Assembly: GCA_024449915.1 (NCBI GenBank)
Contig: JAMZAV010001284.1
Span: forward strand, 38,501-102,500
Direction: 5' to 3'
DNA length: 64,000 nucleotides
DNA from: Sweltsa coloradensis
Taxonomy: Eukaryota > Arthropoda > Insecta > Plecoptera > Chloroperlidae
The notes beneath the pieces were generated by a model, which was given only the letters and a program-made list of their open reading frames with translations, was not told the DNA's origin and ran no database searches. This document shows positions 45,376 to 58,005 of the stretch, piece by piece (position 1 is the stretch's first letter; every line of letters starts with the position of its first letter). Position numbers and translations under genes: made by a program.

Positions 45376-45729
45376 CTAATTATGTCGTTCCCTGGAATCG
45401 CCTAGCGCGGAGATAGGGTTTGGAATGCGAAGAGCGTCTCGATCTGTCTCGCGGACCTTGGAAATCCGGGAGAGGGCTACGTGGAGGTGTCGGCTGGATC
45501 GTACCCGTGATCCAATGATATTCTTCAGAGATATCCTTGTACCATGAATCGTACCCGTGATCCAATGATATTCTTCAGAGATATCCTTGTACCATGAATC
45601 GTACCATATCCGAAGCAGGTCTCCAAGGTGAGCAAGAACAATGTAGGCTAGGGAAGTCGGCAAATCAGATCCGTCAGAATGTAGCAGTGTATGGATGGAT
45701 CTTTTGAGGGCTACAAGAGAATTATACAC
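45376..45729 (-). other. 117-codon frame disrupted by a 50-bp duplication; possible old exon
   Basis: The minus-strand frame reads SIHTLLHSDGSDLPTSLAYI, then VLAHLGDLLRIWYDSWYKD. The composition in the first 60 residues looks more protein-like than most frames here. A 50-bp tandem duplication then shifts the phase, since 50 is not a multiple of three. No family is recognised. It could be a fragment of a host gene or mobile element, or chance. Confidence 0.2.
45498..45606. repeat. 50-bp tandem duplication
   Basis: GTACCCGTGATCCAATGATA begins at 45501 and again at 45551 with no visible difference over 50 bp, and a partial third start GAATCGTACC follows. Perfect identity suggests a recent event or an assembly artefact. 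Confidence 0.95.
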
Positions 45730-48137
45730 ATTATAAAATTACAACCTTCCTTTACAATCGGTCTCTACTTCATTTTAGCGCAGTGCATAATATAACCAAA
45801 GAAGTTGACGGACATACACGCACACAACAACTCAAGCGTCTGCATTTAACTAACTGCTAGTCCTTTAGCCTGCTAGTGATTGTTTATACTCATGTACTAG
45901 ACTACGTATTGTGCATATCAACTCGGAGATTAATTTGAAACCAGAAAATAACAAGCCAAGTGCATAGCTAGGGCTGAGCCATTTTCTCTCTGCTTTTTTA
46001 CTTATAGATCGGGAGGCGTACACGTGTGGTTAATTTCGTACAGAAAGAATTTAGCCTCGCTATAAACCTCTCGTTAAAACAATTAAACTTAACAATTTTA
46101 TAGGGCACTAAATAATGTGCCATGCATATAGTACGGTACGTCTCGATCATATTTTAATACTATAAAGGTAGTGCAGAAGAAACGATATCTACATTCAGAA
46201 TTCTAGTAGATTTATTTAATCATGTTATGATTCAATATCCGTGAACGAACCCATTGATGGGTTTTTACCTCACGTTAGTTCAAGCCTTTTAAAGTATTTT
46301 TTTCAAAGGAAGCATTTTCCTAGTTCACATTTTATTCATCTCGACTCAACGGGCTCGCTATTTGCATTTGGATGATTCCCAGTCTGATCCATTGCCTCAT
46401 AAATGTCTATGGGTTTTATTCTGAAGAGTCAGAACGCTCGCAGTGCAGATAAAAGGGGGCGGCTGGTCTTGCCTAACGATATGCTGCTCGATGTAAGACA
46501 GGGCAGAACAGAACAAGATAATGGAGGAAAATATTACATCTTTCTTCACACCGGAGACCACCACCTAGAAGCCTCAAAACAGACGCGAGAGAACTCGCTG
46601 GATCCAAAGAACAAGTATTATATTGCAAGTTATCCATTGTTACAGGAGCAATATGTACTTTTTACATTAGTATTAGGAATGGGCTATAATTTACATTTTA
46701 TTCTGCTATAGATTACAGGCTCTTCGCTTTCCTTTCTAGTGGAAAGAAATTATGTTTTTAGTGAAACATTAATAATATTACTGTTTTTCTACAACTTATC
46801 ATAGAGTTAGGCCCAAATGCTACGAATAGACTTTAGTAATGTTTAGTAATGTATTAATTACTTGAAACGTGGACCACATTTTTCATTTTATCAGCACTCG
46901 ATAAAAGGTGTTTAAATCTTAGAAAATAGAATAAACGATCCAAATAATATGTATAGTTTACAACTATCGACAAGAAGTCTAAAAGCCAAGACTATTTTTA
47001 ATTTCACATTTCAGGAAGTAAAATCTAAAAGGTGTGCAATTGAGTTTGTAATTTTAATAATTACTCATTCTGAATTCGACGGGATTACGACAGTTTTAAA
47101 ACTTGTAATGGAATGTTAAACTCGTTCTATTTCCCGCAAAGCAGAAACTATTTAATTTACAAATTCCTGATTTTGTTAAAAGTACACGCTTAACTCCATA
47201 AACGTTTCTTTCGCGTTCCCGGGATCGTGTTCCTTTGAGCTTATATCAGCATTGCGTTAAAATGAACTATTAAAACAAGACTGCCAGCAAATTGAGCTAG
47301 CTCACCGTTAGATATAGCCGAATTGGGCAAAGCAGAAATATTATAACTAGCCTCGTTATTGTCGTATAGGACTTTGTTGTCAAACCTGCTTTTGGTAGAT
47401 TGGATTTCACACTTTAAAAACACAAACCAAGTGAAAAAAACTCATTTGCGGTTTTCGTGGATATTAAAAAAATCCACAAAATGTCAAATTTGGACAAATC
47501 AAATAATGCAAAATATTCCACATTCAAATGTTATTATCCGTAATAATATGAAAGCCTTGAAGGGAACGACCCATATGCATCTCCTTGTTCCTGAGATGGG
47601 GTTGGTGCGATGAAATACTTTAGGGGTGTTCTCTTTCAAATGACGGTGCAGTACGAGTGACCACAGATAGATGTCCAAGTGCTAAGAGCTAGTACCCCAA
47701 GTAAAGAGAAGTTGACAGACTTCCCTGCACATAAACCACAAGAAAACTTGGAACTAGGTCGGCTGTTTGGACCGCTCGATACGCGGTTAACACAAGAAAG
47801 TCAAAACGTTATCAGGCCCAGGTTGGAACGGACTTGGCGTAGTAAAACGTTTGTGTGTAATATGAAGAAACTACATAGCTACCCTGACCTTGAGGGTCGG
47901 GGCACCCTGGCGTTGGAGCACAACCGATATATTAGGCAAGTTTTTACTTGTATCTCACTATTATCACGTTTACAATGGTTGCAAGCTGTGTAATTTATTA
48001 TGAAAGTGTTGTACCCATAAAACGTACTTACTAAACAGAACGGGTTCATGCATCTTTTAATATTAAACAACCTGCAGTAACAATGTTTTGCACGGCGACA
48101 ACTATAATTTTAAATGGTTTTCCGTATATGAAGCTAG
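45730..48137. other. Non-coding or unassigned DNA
   Basis: Two plus-strand frames of 102 codons (46403-46711) and 104 codons (47679-47993) have mixed composition without recognisable domains. The second holds RLERTWRSKTFVCNMKKLHS. Nothing confirms an exon. Confidence 0.3.
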
Positions 48138-48265
48138 TTAGATGAGCGTAGCTAGCGAAGCTATACCGAGTGTTTGTTTGTTTTTGTTTGTTTAGTGTTT
48201 GTTCGCTACCAGCCAAACGGCTAACCCGACCATGTTGATGGTTTCTGGGCACCATCGGTTGAGAC
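48138..48265 (+). repeat. Divergent 5' end of a Helitron-like relative
   Basis: TTAGATGAGCGTAGCTAGCG resembles the family start. It is followed by a TTTGTTTGTTT stretch, GTTCGCTACCAGCCAAACGG and CTAACCCGACCATGTTGATG, in the same order as the family block TTTGTT, GATTCCGGCTAAACCG, GATTGCGATG. The variant copy at 22010-22604 has the closest version of this block. No 3' end was found nearby. Confidence 0.5.
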
Positions 48266-49012
48266 TTGTGGAGACGGCGAACTTGCCGCTTGACCGAGGT
48301 GTCGATGAATGTGATGAAGAGAGGAAAATGAGGCTAGCCTAGTGAGATGAGAGATAGAAGGGGAAATCGATAGTGATGAAAGTAATATATTATGATGCAA
48401 CACCAAAAGTAATGCACACGAAAATCAATTAAATAACACTTTGTAGAAATGCACTGTGAACTGTTTACTGTGTGTGTTTAGAAAATGTCACAGAGTGACC
48501 ACGAAGAAAACTTGCAAGATGCACTCGAGGCAACTATGAATAGCACAAAATACGCTGTCTAGAACAGGCAGCCGTACGGACGTCTGTACTTTATGAGAGT
48601 AGGTCAGGTTTACAATCAGAGAAAAGATAAGCTAAAGGGGTACGGGGGGAGTGGAAAACTAAATACTACGTGAAACAAGAGTAGGCTAAAACTGGCGCGA
48701 ACAATTGTGACAATCGTCCTTTGACGTATTTGGTTTATTCTTACGACTTCCTTGCTAAGGAAATTGAAACTATTTTCACTAAAAGCACAATAGATGGAAA
48801 TTTGAAATGTATAAATAGAATTGTATTTGTGATTGGTACATCCACATAAATTAACACAAAATTGGCACAATATTAAAAAACCATCATATTAACATGACAA
48901 AAAAGTATGGGGAATATAACGGCCGAATCCCCCCGCTGTAGTGTTCATGAAATGGTACAGTACTCGTGCAGAATGGAACCTCTGGTACTAAACAGTAAAC
49001 ATGTTTTTATTT
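48266..49012. other. Non-coding DNA, no feature recognised
   Basis: Short frames only, without domains. Confidence 0.45.
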
Positions 49013-49085
49013 TATTTATTTTATTTATTTATTTAACGTCTATCCTATTCAGTTATAAAAACTGATTTACAAAGGAGGACAACTA
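49013..49085 (-). repeat. Non-LTR retroposon 3' end (family B)
   Basis: On the minus strand: GTCCTCCTTTGTAAATCAGT, then TAACTGAATAGGATAGACGT, ending in AAATAAATAAATAAAATAAA. It matches 31680-31765. A 61-codon frame upstream (49097-49282) may belong to the same element but shows no domain. Confidence 0.65.
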
Positions 49086-49599
49086 AATAAATCTAATTAC
49101 ATAGATGCATAAATATTAATAGATAGATACATAGATATTAAAATAATACGTGTTTTGACTGCCTCTAATTCGAAGGTCGCCTTTTCTTTACCTGTCACGG
49201 GTAATCTTGACCAGGGCTTTATCATCATAAGGGCGAATGTTTGAGTCGAGTAATAATATGATATAATATTGACCTTGGACATTTTCTCTTAAACTTTCAA
49301 GGACTAGACTGATCTCACAACACTGGCGTTGTATGTACGGTAGTGACAATTTAAACCTAGTCGTAACGACTTAGAAGAGCCCTGCATTCCAGACATACTT
49401 TCCAACTTTCCATTCGACATAACTTCATCCGGATGACGCAGTTTAGCCTCCGGGACCTCAAATTCCACTTAAATTTCAACAACAACGCCGATAATATGAC
49501 TTAGTACCAGCGGCACCAGCTGCCAAAGTACTGACATGAGCTAAAAAACGAGTTGGTCACTAGAATGCCCACACTTGTTGCCTGATACGTGACATAAGA

Positions 49600-49935
49600 T
49601 TTATTCTATACGAACGCTATCAGGGAGCGAACCTGCCACATAGCAACACGTCCGTGCCTCCCATCAACTCTCACGACAAAAACCGAACACGACGTCAGAC
49701 TTTTATGCGGTTTTGTTGACATCAAAAAGGATGTTTAGAATGTTTTTGGTGACGTGAGGCTAGCCACCCAAAAAGTTACTGAATGCGAGAACAAGCGACG
49801 AATATTTTCTAATGTTGAGCTTACCCGGCGCCACCACCAAAATGATCAACGCACGGCTAATTATTTTATTTTTGTATTCTTCTTAGACGATCTGTTGATT
49901 AAACTACGGACAGAGGTGCCAACTTCAGAAGTATT
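49600..49935 (-). repeat. Dispersed repeat copy carrying the GGTGG motif
   Basis: It shares the order AGAACAAGCGACGAATATTT, motif (49823-49842, minus strand, GGTGGTGGCGCC variant) and GATCTGTTGATTA with 13210-13360, and the TGTTCGGTTTTTGTCGTGAG block (minus strand, near 49670) with 4938-4960. Ends are undefined. Confidence 0.55.
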
Positions 49936-52900
49936 ACGTAAGGTCATCATCTAGTTACTGCGCAACAACGATGCACGTAATATCATGACAATTTGCCACT
50001 CACCACATTTACCCTCATACCTAGTATTATAGTTAGTTGCGAAGTAGGGCAACTTATATCCCTTGGCAGGTGCCCCACGAAAATATGTTTAATTATAAAA
50101 AAATCAGGTTACTCAATGCCAGAGCTGTCTGTGAGGAAACCGAGGACGAGCTGTAGGGAAATATGAAAAGCAGGGAATAAACTCGAGTGATAACGTCAGC
50201 ATCATACACAAGGGACCCGGTCGTACTCATTGTTGGGTTTCAACCGTTTCTAGGGCGAGTTAAATTAAAGAATTAAATTATACAGTAAAGATGCCGCTCA
50301 AAGTGTCGGAAAGTATGTGTAAAAATACACGTGACCATTCAAGCTATTTAATCAACTGAACTTCGACGAAGGATACAAAAATAAAATAATATCCGTTTCT
50401 ACAGCGCTCAAATCTGGTTCTTGGTGGAGGGGCGAGTACGTTCTGTGATACTAAAATAGTATATTATTACCTCGTTGATAGTGGAAGTTCCGAGTATTTA
50501 TATGACAATGTTTAGAGGGGCTAGCGAGCCCTTCCCCAGAACTATAATATGCAGGTAATTGTTAATTTTATATAGTTAAAATGTTTTATTATCGAAGTTA
50601 TCTGTAACCTTCAATCAAACGTATATTTTCAGAGAGAAAATAATCATTTGAATTTTATTGTTATTTTTTTATATAAAAGCTTTTCCCTATAACTGAATAG
50701 AAAAGACACAAAATATAATAATAAATTGTTATCATACATTAATGTGTCTAGCTTTAATAATATTGCGAGTCAAAATTGCTTACTAGTACTATATTACCAT
50801 TTATCAGCATCAAATTATTTAAGTATACCATGTTTACAGAACGTTAATAACATTGACGAATAACGTTGAACAATTTTGTCAAAGGTTGATAAGTAGTCAA
50901 CCTACACAATAACATACATTAACAACTAATTAATAATTATCTTGAAGAACCATTACAAGTGGAAAATCTGAAGGCAGTATTATTAAGATACGAGTGGGTT
51001 CATCTTTACTGTAATGCTCTCAAATATTTTACAATTATCTTGATTATTTTAGTTTAAAAAATCGGATGCACATCACAACTTAGAAAATTAATATATTATT
51101 CATCATCGTGAAAGATATGCCCCATATCACACTGATTGTATAACCTTCCATCTATCTCTACAGTTAATTATGAAATGTGTTCAACGTGCTAGTGATAGAT
51201 TCTAATATACCTTGTTCTCCACACGTAAATATCTCAATAAATTTGAGTGGCAGACTAATTTCACATATCTGTCGGTACCATATGAAAACTCGTCTTTGTG
51301 GCTGGATCCATACTGTTGTATGCTTTGTGCAAACAGGAAATTTCACTGTGTTTGTGCAATAAATCGTTCCCTTCAGGTGATTACGATGCTACTATGTGAT
51401 AACTTTTGTTCGGATCTCTCAGATCTCTAAAGATTGCTGAAAGTTGTCTGATTGAAAGAGGAACTTATATAAGTGAAAAATGGTGTGTTTGTATTGTTGA
51501 AACGGAACATGACACTTAAAGTATAAGACAAACCTCATAATCAGCCATTGTATTAAAGTGGAAACTAATAGTTGTCCGCTCACTTACACAAAACTCATTT
51601 TTGTTCAATCTAAAAAGCAAAGTGTTCATCAAACATCTCATTCACTGATATGATTTTTCTTACTGTTAGGTTGTGGATTAAGATATTGTTACACTTTCAA
51701 AAGTTACGTCTCAAAATGTATTTCTGCGATTAACTTATTGCTTGCTAATAACTTTTATGTAATTTATTCGTTTTATTTATGTAAAATAATATAATTGAAA
51801 TACAATTATAGTACAATTATATCCTGCCCAAAGATATTTACAACGAATAAAGAATCTCTTTCATTGAGCCAAATTTTCAATCGTTATAGTTTGTGTTATA
51901 GCTTGTTCGAAAACTGCATGTCAGAGTTGATCATAAGTACTCGAAAATGATACGTTAAGCTCTCCTAACATTAGCTGCGAGCAAGTATAAAAAACGTTCT
52001 AATTTCACAACTAACTAAGGCTATACTCAATAAATCTTTGCTTCAGAAAACGGCTAGCACTCAAGAGGCGCATTCAGGAAGCGTTGGTTTAATACTTAAC
52101 TTTTATGCTGGAATTCTCTTGCGAGTTCACGATACCAATAATACGTTGGCGTTACTACTGTCCCCCGTGGCAAATGTAACCTTGACTTTAAAAGCTATAC
52201 AAATCATAACAAATTAGTTTGTGAAATATTCTTGTTTCTATGTAGGCCTTTAATATACACTATTTTAAAACTACAGTCCTGTTGTGACTGTGAATGTGAC
52301 TGGCTTCAGTAGGGGCCTAAGTATGTGATATAGTAATACATCATCATTAATTTTTGTGGCAGTGGCTCCAGTGGGCAAGTAAAATCGAAAGAAAACACAA
52401 GAATAAATATGCTTAAAATTAATAACTACATGTTTACAATCGAATTCAACTTTTTGGAAATGGGTTGTCCGGAAAATTGATATTTATTGTTTGGTTATGC
52501 ATACTCCACGAGTTTAAAAGTTAACATTTCATATTCCCATTATATTGTTACTATGCAGTATAAGAATTAAGATGTCCAGCATTTCACCAATGAAATGTTC
52601 ACCGATAGTGTTTTCTCTCAGAAACTGATATTTTCAATACAAGCCACCATTAAGCAACGCCAATAAAGTAACCTGGCTCTTTGTGTATTTTATAACAAAG
52701 AAGACAGAAGAGTTCAGTTTCGCCATTTATCCTTGCTAGATATCTCGACCACTACATTCAATTGGTTTTCTTTATTTTTTTGTGTTCTTACGAATCGCAA
52801 AAACGTGTTGTGTCTCGGAGTGTATAAAACTAGAAGTGTCAATACATTAAGCACAGTTCAATGCAAGCTTGAAAATAGAACAATAACCGAGGCCGGACGT

Positions 52901-53475
52901 CCAATTGAAATAGACAACGAGTCACTCCGTTCACTGCCACCCTCACAAACTTTCTTTGCCTTCTCAAGAATAATGTATCTTCATCAATGCTCAATCAATA
53001 TATTATCTAATACTTATCAGCTATCACACTACGATAAAAGCTCGGCTGCGTCTTGAACGCGAGACGTGTGCATCACAGACCACGTGACTGGCCATACGTA
53101 ACTGCAATCTTACCGGCCGCCACTTTGAATATTCACCTTTTTCGTCTGAATTGCTGAGCGCTTCAGCTGATTTTCTCTCACCTTTCAAAAAAAGAAATAT
53201 TTAAGTCAACAACAATTTTGAAATAATTGGCACATCACATGTCCACATGTCAGGATATATTAGGATAGAAAACACTCAACACATGACACGCTACCGCTCT
53301 CTTAAACCAAGAATATCGACATCACTACCTTTGGGTTTGGGTTTACTCCCCAAAATTTCTACTGTTTCCGGAAACAAACTCGAATTATTTTAAGTAAAGA
53401 TTTCGATAAACTGAAAATTTTCTGAGTCGTGTGAGAAGTGCGACTGATTACGTCAATGCATTATCACCGACAAAC
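49936..53475. other. AT-rich non-coding DNA
   Basis: No repeat or gene recognised. A 107-codon frame at 52733-53056 (plus strand) was examined; it starts in a hydrophobic stretch (FNWFSLFFCVL) and has no domain. GGTGGAGGGGCGAG at 50424 is a weak relative of the dispersed motif. Confidence 0.4.
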
Positions 53476-53660
53476 AGTGTTGGCTCGAGCGCTTATCGCG
53501 AGACTCTGATTCAGGAGGTCCCGGGTTCGAATTCCGTCGTATCCGGCAATCCTGACTGAAGGTTTTATCTAGGTTTTCCTTAACAGCCTTCGGACATCCT
53601 TAAACAATTGTCAAGATCTCTAAAGAGGGGCATACATTGCACCCTATATCACCCAAAAAT
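53476..53660 (+). repeat. tRNA-derived SINE, copy 5
   Basis: GTGTTGGCTCGAGCGCTTAT, GAGACTCTGATTCAGGAGGT, CCCGGGTTCGAATTCCGTCG, CCGGCAATCCTGACTGAAGG, and TCTAAAGAGGGGCATACATT with the tail TGCACCC. The body is shorter than in copies 1 and 2. Confidence 0.87.
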
Positions 53661-53955
53661 TGTCTTCGAGGCTGGCAGCAGGTGAACGAGAAATTTCAAA
53701 TGAATAATACCAATCAAAATTTACAAAGACAACTTTTCAAAACAATTTAAAACCAATATTCCACTTTCGATGGTATTCTAAACTCAACATAATTATTTCA
53801 ACAATTAATAATTTTAAATCTTCGAAAAGATGTCAATAAACTTTTACCAACTGACTGAACTGTATAAATTACACCCTCTTTAACCATGAACCGTCAATCA
53901 GTCGTTAGGTGACTGAGTGCATGGGTAGACTCTAAATACGATTTTTTTTAAGTTA

Positions 53956-54690
53956 TTGTATAAGCGTAGCGAGCGAAGAGAAAATTCCAGTTCACTACAC
54001 TGGAGAAAAAAATCCGGAATGTTTTTTTTTCTCTTTCTGTATTTTTGTGTGTTTGTCAGCACGATTCCGGCTAAACCGATGCTCCAATTGCGATGAAATT
54101 TTCTGGAGGCCTTCGAAATCTCTAAACTTTGAACTGCCACGTTTTTGAGCGCAATCGGAAAATTATTTTTCATGAAAATCGCAATTTTACGATTTTTTAA
54201 AACTTTTTTCGACTTATAACACCTACATGCTTTATCCGATTTTAATGATTTTTTCACAGAACATTAATTTTATGAATTAAGATATTCGTGTGAAATTTGA
54301 GCGCAATCGAAAAATTATTTGTCATGAATATCGAAATTTTACGGGTTTTTTCTTTTTTTAAACAGTTCTTTGACTTATAACACCTACATGCTTTATCCTA
54401 TTGTAATGATTTTTTCACAGAGTTTTAATTTTATGAATTAATATATTCGTGTTAAATTTGAACGCAATCGAATAATTATTTCTTATGAAAATTGCAATTT
54501 TACGATCTTTTTCTTTTTTAAAATTACGATTAATTAAAATTTACAAAATTTTAGTTAATTCTTTATTTAATTTAATTTAATTTTGTTTTAAATTCGACTT
54601 TTTGGTGATTTTTTCACAGAACAACAGCAAATCCGCATAACACAGGGCAGCTCAATGCACCAATTACGCTCATCCAACATGGCGGCGGGA
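53956..54690 (+). mobile_element. Helitron-like element, degenerate 3' end
   Basis: It starts TTGTATAAGCGTAGCGAGCG after A, has the TCCGGAATG, T-rich and GATTCCGGCTAAACCGATGC blocks, two internal units, and the subterminal TACGCTCATCCAACATGGCG. After GGCGGGACTTTAAAGG the GCGTTTTCCTAG end is lost. Confidence 0.78.
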
Positions 54691-55508
54691 CTTTAAAGGG
54701 GTATTTAACCGCTAAACTCAAAAAATATATTTCATTCAGGCTACCTAGTAATGAATTTAGAAATCAACAGAAAAATTATTGGGGCCACCATGACCTCCCA
54801 AAAAATTGTCAAACATGACATTTTTCGAGCTAGGTCCCATCGGCAAAAATCTCCCATAAGAAATAACATGGGGACGATCTTTATGCCCCGTGACCTTGGA
54901 GGATTTTGATCCAAAAAAATATTGGCCATTATTGACGTACTCGACAGCCTTTTCTGTAAATTCTCTATATTTTGTTTTGTAATTTGGGCAAGTGGTTCGG
55001 TCAAAATATGCTGATTACCAAGATGGGGGGTGATTTTGGAATGCATATTTTTGCGTGTTTGAGGGTATATTCGGGCACAGTTTCAAGACACGATGTCTTA
55101 AAGGGGCATTTTAGATTGGTACTATGCTCTAGTATCTATGTGGACAAAATGAAGCAGGTTAAAGCCGATTTAGGAAATTTTCCAAAACACCAATTTTCGC
55201 CAATTTCTGGATCGAAAAAATTAAAAAATTCGTGTTAAATCACAGTTACAAGATATAATTTTTTAAACGGTCATTTAAGTGTAGTATTGTGCTATAGATC
55301 ACGTGGTAAAAAAAATTTTTTTTCCTAGTTATTTATAACACAAACATTAATTCTTTAAAATGGAGTTGTGCAGTAAAATGGCTTCCTAGTACGACGCATG
55401 CAGAGTTTAGCAACGCTATTGCAACCCGGACACACATACCTTCCCTTTCCCAACAATAAAAGTTAACCGCGCTTGGCGAGAAACAATACAGTAAAAGAAA
55501 GAAATAAA
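54691..55508. other. Unclassified DNA between two elements
   Basis: TTAAAGGGG(C/T)ATTT occurs at about 54691 and 55098. A 101-codon minus-strand frame (54741-55046) has no recognised domain. No ends of an element were found. Confidence 0.35.
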
Positions 55509-58005
55509 CTAGGGAAATGCCAAAGTCGTTGTTAAACGAGTGAGTGTCGGCTTCTTCAAGATGGCTGGTTGGATGTAGAAAAATTAAGTATATTTCCTGT
55601 TTATCCTAGATGGCACCAGTTAGTTTATGTCCGAGATCGGCTGTTAATATACCAGCCTTGATAAAGAACTCGGTGAGATGATTTGATATTACTTTCGGGT
55701 CATAGTTTGGAATTCCGCTAATGTTGATCGCGAGTTGATTTTTGGAACAAGATGCCTTAGTTTAAGCATTGATAACCTGCCAAGTAGCCTTCAATATGTT
55801 ATTTGTATAAGATATAACCAGATCATGATGTTGTCGTTTAGCTCGTCCGATGTTCAGTGCATGGACTTTTTTAATGTGCGATATTCATGATGTTCACGTT
55901 GTAGACACTTAGCAAAATAAGCACACAATATTAATAAATTTTAAAAAAAACTGGACGATTATCTTACCTATTACACAATATGTGCCACAAAATTTATACT
56001 CCTTGACCAAAAAATACACGAAAATGACACCAAACATGCATGTGTCTAGTCACCTCACAAATTGGTGCCTACCGGTACCCACAATAATAAAAATGGCGGG
56101 ATTCTGAGAGTTTTGTTAGTTTTATCACAATTTTAGTGTTACCCGCGAGTCCGGGGAGTACGATTTAGTGGAAATTGATACCAAGCATGCCATATTTACA
56201 TATTTTGGGTATCAACGTTGTATTTGGGGGCAATTTCCAATATGGCGCCCATAAAACCCAAATGGTTAGACTTACGAATTTGAAATGTTTTAATTCGATT
56301 TGCCGTTCCCAAAACATGTGAAAATGACATCCTTACCGTAAAAGTACACAACCAATTTATTTAAAAAAATGTTAACCCCCATTTTTGAATTTACCTCCAC
56401 ACGCCCCCCACATCACCTACAAATAATGAACTGCGAAAAAAATGCTTTAATTGACTATTAAAATACATGTGCAAAACGGCTTGCTTGTATCACAAATAGC
56501 CACGTTTTTGCACTATTTTCCTTGTACCCACCTGACTATAGCGGGCGTTGTGGTGGAGTATCGTGTAGATAAAGTGAATTAAATGTTTAAGAAATTTGTA
56601 TAAATGTTGAAAAATAAAATTTTATGAGTCATTTCTTTTTTTGTAACTTTGTGGATATTTTGTGGATGCCCTGCGAAATTCAGTTGTGATTTTTTTTAAT
56701 TTTCTCATCTCTATTAGCTACTGTCAAACAATTATATTAAGGACTAGGACAACTGTAAATGCACATTAGTGTGTTGACCGTCCGTTACAAATATGTAATA
56801 TTCAAATCTATATTAAAGCTACACTGTCCTACCAAGCAAAAAGGCCCTTACTACACTTTTGGTCTATTTTGAGTTAGACGTACCATTAGATGCGGAGTAA
56901 CATGCTACATCCAATGTGCTAAGCTAGAAATCACTAACTCCGCTGTAAATAGGTGTACTAATTGTTGCCATGTACTTTGCCCTAACTACAAAATTATGAG
57001 CATTTACTAGGGAAGAAGGCCCTACGTTCACTTTACTGTGAAAGGCTTTTCGAACTGGATTTAAGGCAAATACAGAAGTGGCATATTTATTTTTGGTAAT
57101 CTGTGTTTTTTTGATCGCAAAATAGCCATTGGCTGCAAACCTGTAGGAAACGCCAAAGATACGTTTTATCGATTGCATTCCAAAACAGTGTGAGTAAGCT
57201 CGTAACATCGTACTTTCCCACCCAATTACCAATGTCTACCCCCATTTGGAATTTCCCCCATACGGGTACATATACATGGCTACAATCTACATGTGTTTCA
57301 CAATGACGTTGGCATTGGCTCTTTGTATCAACTCGGGCACGCTTGGTACTCTTACCAACCGGTGCCGGTCTGGCACCTTATTAAACTGAATACATGCAAT
57401 AAATTAAGATAATTGAACATTAAAATAAAAGTTTAATCGTTATTTGAGAAATTAACAAATTTCAGATCTCAAAGAAAATTCATGTAATTTTTTAATTTTC
57501 TCATTCATACACCTCTCAACAATTACAATGGGTGTAAAATTAAAAAAAGTTCTACCTAACATGGATCAAATCCTATATCGTCGGTACTACTACAAAGGCC
57601 ATGCAACCACGATTCCATCTTAGTCTAACTACATAATGCTATCATAATTTAAACCAATGTACTTTAATTGTCAGACTTAACGTAATGGTGCTATTATTAC
57701 ATTCCACTAAATACTGTACGTTCTGTGTAAATTTCAGCGAAATACTGTCACTTCCCTTGAGAAGGCTTTTCACGTCTAAGAAAGCAAATCAGAGGTAGGC
57801 CGTTAGTTTGATGAATCTGGATTTCTTCATCCCAAAAAGCTTTAATTAATTGGATATTAATCATATCATATTATGATCCCTGTAAATAAATTCCATTTTG
57901 TTTTAAAACTTCATTATTACATTTGTTTTTAAATTATAATAAATACCCTTTACAGCACACATGACTCGCTCACTCGTCTAACAACGACTTCAGGATTTTT
58001 CCTAG
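55509..58005. mobile_element. 2.5-kb element with CTAG at both ends
   Basis: The left end is CTAGGGAAATGCCAAAGTCG, followed by TTGTTAAACGAGTGAG. The complement of the right end is CTAGGAAAAATCCTGAAGTC, followed by GTTGTTAGACGAGTGAGCGA. The inverted match covers about 42 bp. Flanks are AA on the left and TT on the right, so a TA duplication is ruled out here; the junctions fit insertion between A and T. The interior is AT-rich and without clear coding; a 102-codon minus-strand frame (56924-57232) has no recognised domain. It is a longer relative of 2826-3091. Confidence 0.72.

Noticed and set aside
46309..46322. GCATTTTCCTAG followed by T, like the 3' end of the CTAG elements
   Set aside because: None of the inner motifs (GACTTTA, AACAACG, CTCACTCGT) precede it, so it is probably chance.
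47679..47993. Possible host exon encoding 104 residues
   Set aside because: The composition is plausible, but there is no known domain, no clear splice acceptor, and no neighbouring exon.
52733..53056. Possible secreted or membrane protein of 107 residues
   Set aside because: A hydrophobic start could mimic a signal peptide, but the rest has no domain, and the surrounding AT-rich DNA shows no sign of a gene.
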